64,000 nucleotides of DNA from Hymenolepis diminuta (lineage: Eukaryota > Platyhelminthes > Cestoda > Cyclophyllidea > Hymenolepididae): the NCBI GenBank assembly GCA_900708905.1, contig CAADRB010000001.1:3487929-3551928 (forward strand). Reading direction: 5' to 3'. The translations under genes and the position numbers were made by a program. Shown here piece after piece: positions 61,830 through 64,000 of the stretch (within the stretch, counting starts at the first letter, position 1; the number at the start of each line of letters is the position of its first letter). The notes below the pieces were generated by a model. That model did not search any database. It saw only the letters and a program-made list of their open reading frames with translations, and had not been told where the DNA came from.

Positions 61830-63376
61830 GTGAGTGGCTCAAATTTCACTGTATCTTGTCTTTTCGTCTGGACCTTCGTCCTCTTCCGTTCATTTTGGTG
61901 GGCTCTCTGTCCTTCTGAATTAGTTCCATGATTGGTCACACCACATCGATTTATTCGCAGCCAAGAGCGGATAGATAAGACTGGCAGCGGTACATTTAAC
62001 ATAAGGCTCTCTATAGGATCTCACTCAATAAGCCTACAAATATCAATAAGATTGAGTGAATTCATTTCAGTTAAGGCCTGATTGTGAAAATCCTTCAACA
62101 AACTCAGTTCGTCTTAATTTCAATTCACAACTTTGGTATTAGCCTTAAATGGCCAGCTTGCTTAATGCATTTATTCTATTTAGGCTAGCAATATAATTAC
62201 CTGATTGAATGTTGCTCTATGTGATATCCTACTTTACGATATATATATATATATATTTGTACCTCAGAAACCAACTAATCACCTCAGTTAATTAAATTTG
62301 GCGGCCAGCACGTCACCTCAATTAAACAAATGCTCTCTCATTTTTATTTGGATGGTTCTAATTCAATTAGGTGCAGGTAGTTATTAGCTAGTGTGCGGAT
62401 AGGCAATGATTAATTTTATTAATTAACTTCGATTAATTAGTTTAATTACCCAGCCAGTAATTGACTTTAGGCCACACGTGCAGGATTGGGCTCTAATCTT
62501 GCCTCTCTCCCTCTCTCCTTTTTTTTCTATCTTTTTTCATCGTGGAGTGGAGGATACTTTGTTGTTTCGTTTGGTTTCTTTTTCCACCTCTCTTTGATGT
62601 ATTTAATTGGTAATAAAATATCTCGCTTTAAATATCTTGCAAAGTTTAGCATCTGCTTTTATTATGTCCCACACGTGATGTTTTAATAAAGAAAACGATG
62701 CTTATTCCTTGCACTTTCCTGCAACTGTTTATTACTTTAACCCACTATCCTACCTTTTTCAATCTACTCTGCACATAGCTCATCACTCGGCCTGGAAGCA
62801 TTTCATCGGCTTTCTTTTCCTTATCTAACATCAGCATTTTGGGGCTTTACTTCGCTAGTAGCCACTTTTTCAGCTTGTGAATTTCAAGACTGCCTCTCTC
62901 TATGCTGTTCGGCTCTAGTATATATTTTGCTATCTGCCATAATCTTCCCAACTGAATAATAGCAATGGCCACTATTTTAGTGCATTTTAACAATTATGTA
63001 AAATTTGTAATTAATAGCTAATAATAAAAGTAGAGCATGTAAAGTTATTACCTTAGTTCCTTTTTTTGGGGAAAAAATATCAGTTTTTATCAAACACTTC
63101 TCGTCGAATATTTTTCATCATAAGTTTTGAATGCTGGTCCACCTGGAATCTTTTAGTAGGGTTCTTGGAACGTTTCAAGCGAAGGCTTTATTGATCGCTG
63201 GATTAGACTTCCGGAGTTCCATTATTTCCAAGCGGTCGGAGGTCAAAAAACATCCAGGATGATATCCAGAGGACCCGTTTCCAGTTTCAATGATTTTGCT
63301 GCGTTCCGGGGACGCAGATGGTTTTTATGATGCACCTAAGTTTGGCAATTGAAATTTGTTTCATATAACATGCTAC
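61830..63376 (+). other. Start of FYVE-gene intron 9, non-coding
   Basis: The donor is AAT|GTGAGT. The stretch holds an (AT)9 microsatellite at 62239-62256 and no supported exon. The remaining C-terminal exons of the gene must lie beyond the retrotransposon remnant, to the right of the window. Confidence 0.55.
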
Positions 63377-64000
63377 CTAGTCGTACTCTGACGATACATT
63401 CTGCCCATGTGCAATTCGGCCAATGATCACGCACGTAATCTGCTTTGTCGGTTGCAGGAGTCTTCTTGGCACATGAAGTTTAACTGGGAAGGCCGAGTCC
63501 TTTGGAAGTAAATCAGTGTGAATCATCTTGTGTTTTTGTTCCATAAAAGTTTCGGCAAAATTGCTATAATTTAACGCTGGATGTGGCGTCATTCGATACA
63601 TTAAAGGGAACGCGTCGAGAATCTCTTGTCACCTCTCCACGTGACTTCTGAAGTCCCTGCTTCAGAGTGTCAACGAACCGCTCTACCTGATCATCTAATT
63701 GAGGATGATATGGTGGAGATTAGACGTGGTCGATATTATGACTGGTAAAGGTCTTAAAAGAGAACCAAAGAGAACTGGGTGTCGTTGCCGGCTACCCGTG
63801 ATCTCTTGCAGTCCATGACTTGAAAATACAATTCGCAGACTATCAGCCGACGTGGTAACTGTGGTGTGCTTTAATGGAAAGACTTCAGGCCACATTGAGT
63901 GCGAATCTACTACGATAAGATATGAGAGACCATTAGCGGGTCCAGCAAAATCCAAGTGTATATGGACTATGGAGCTGCAATTTGAGGGATGGGTTCCTGG
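63377..64000 (-). pseudogene. Gypsy-type LTR retrotransposon integrase remnant
   Basis: On the minus strand, from the right edge down to 63377, the pieces of a Gypsy integrase follow in the right order. HLDFAGP then YLIVVDSHSMWPEVF (63960 to about 63890) holds the first catalytic Asp. An FSSHGL segment comes next. After a frame change there is an NDTQFS segment (about 63775), corresponding to the usual DNGTQF block with the second Asp. Next is YHPQ-DDQVERFVDTLK (about 63710-63650), with the Glu region. Then comes YRMTPHPAL (63601) and a C-terminal part ending in a stop at 63377. At least two frame breaks make it non-functional. It lies antisense inside the FYVE gene and continues out of the window. 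It seems to be of the same clade as the remnant at 99-413. Confidence 0.85.

Noticed and set aside
1..64000. Operon, CRISPR, prophage or bacterial defence system
   Set aside because: All identified genes are eukaryotic with spliceosomal introns, and no prokaryotic features are present.

Overview
The window is nuclear DNA of an invertebrate metazoan. Genes are split by GT-AG introns, intergenic DNA is AT-rich, and the proteins read with the standard genetic code. Intron size is bimodal: about 30-75 nt inside compact genes, against 1-6 kb elsewhere. In FEN1 and eIF2-alpha the tiny introns sit at the 5' side and the single large intron is last. This asymmetry is familiar from flatworms, so a platyhelminth (perhaps a trematode) is my best guess. 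Nothing in the window proves the phylum.

Six conserved protein-coding genes can be modelled exon by exon. In order they are FEN1 (+, 2137-4468), eIF2-alpha (-, 12018-7591), mitochondrial fission factor MFF (-, 14906-12823), VTA1/LIP5 (+, 28347-29286), METTL17/Rsm22 (-, 41992-29908) and a SARA/endofin-type FYVE protein (+, 42784 to beyond the right edge). The last exon seen for the FYVE gene ends at 61829. MFF and eIF2-alpha lie head to tail. VTA1 and METTL17 converge with 621 bp between their stops. METTL17 and the FYVE gene diverge from a 791 bp gap that must hold both 5' ends. There is no operon-like logic: the set covers DNA repair, translation initiation, mitochondrial division, the ESCRT/Vps4 machinery, mitoribosome assembly and endosomal signalling.

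The rest is intronic or intergenic DNA with old repeats. Decayed Gypsy-class LTR retrotransposon sequence lies at both ends: the C-terminal end of Pol at 99-413 (+) and the integrase at 63377-64000 (-). A ~290 bp LTR-like unit occurs twice in tandem at 471-1071 and once alone at 26283-26578. Several dispersed repeat families can be recognised by internal comparison, and some carry Pol III-like A- or B-box motifs. The largest gene-poor block is 14907-28346 (13.4 kb). It contains nested inverted repeat pairs and a short assembly gap.

I did not find a clear novel biological system. The points most worth checking are: a Glu in place of the catalytic Asp86 in FEN1; a ~30-residue insertion inside the FYVE zinc finger; the absence of a recognisable Smad-binding motif in the FYVE protein; the absence of the METTL17 cysteine cluster from the exons found; an acidic-then-basic tail on eIF2-alpha; and a duplicated block in a FYVE-gene intron beside an unassigned 95-codon ORF.
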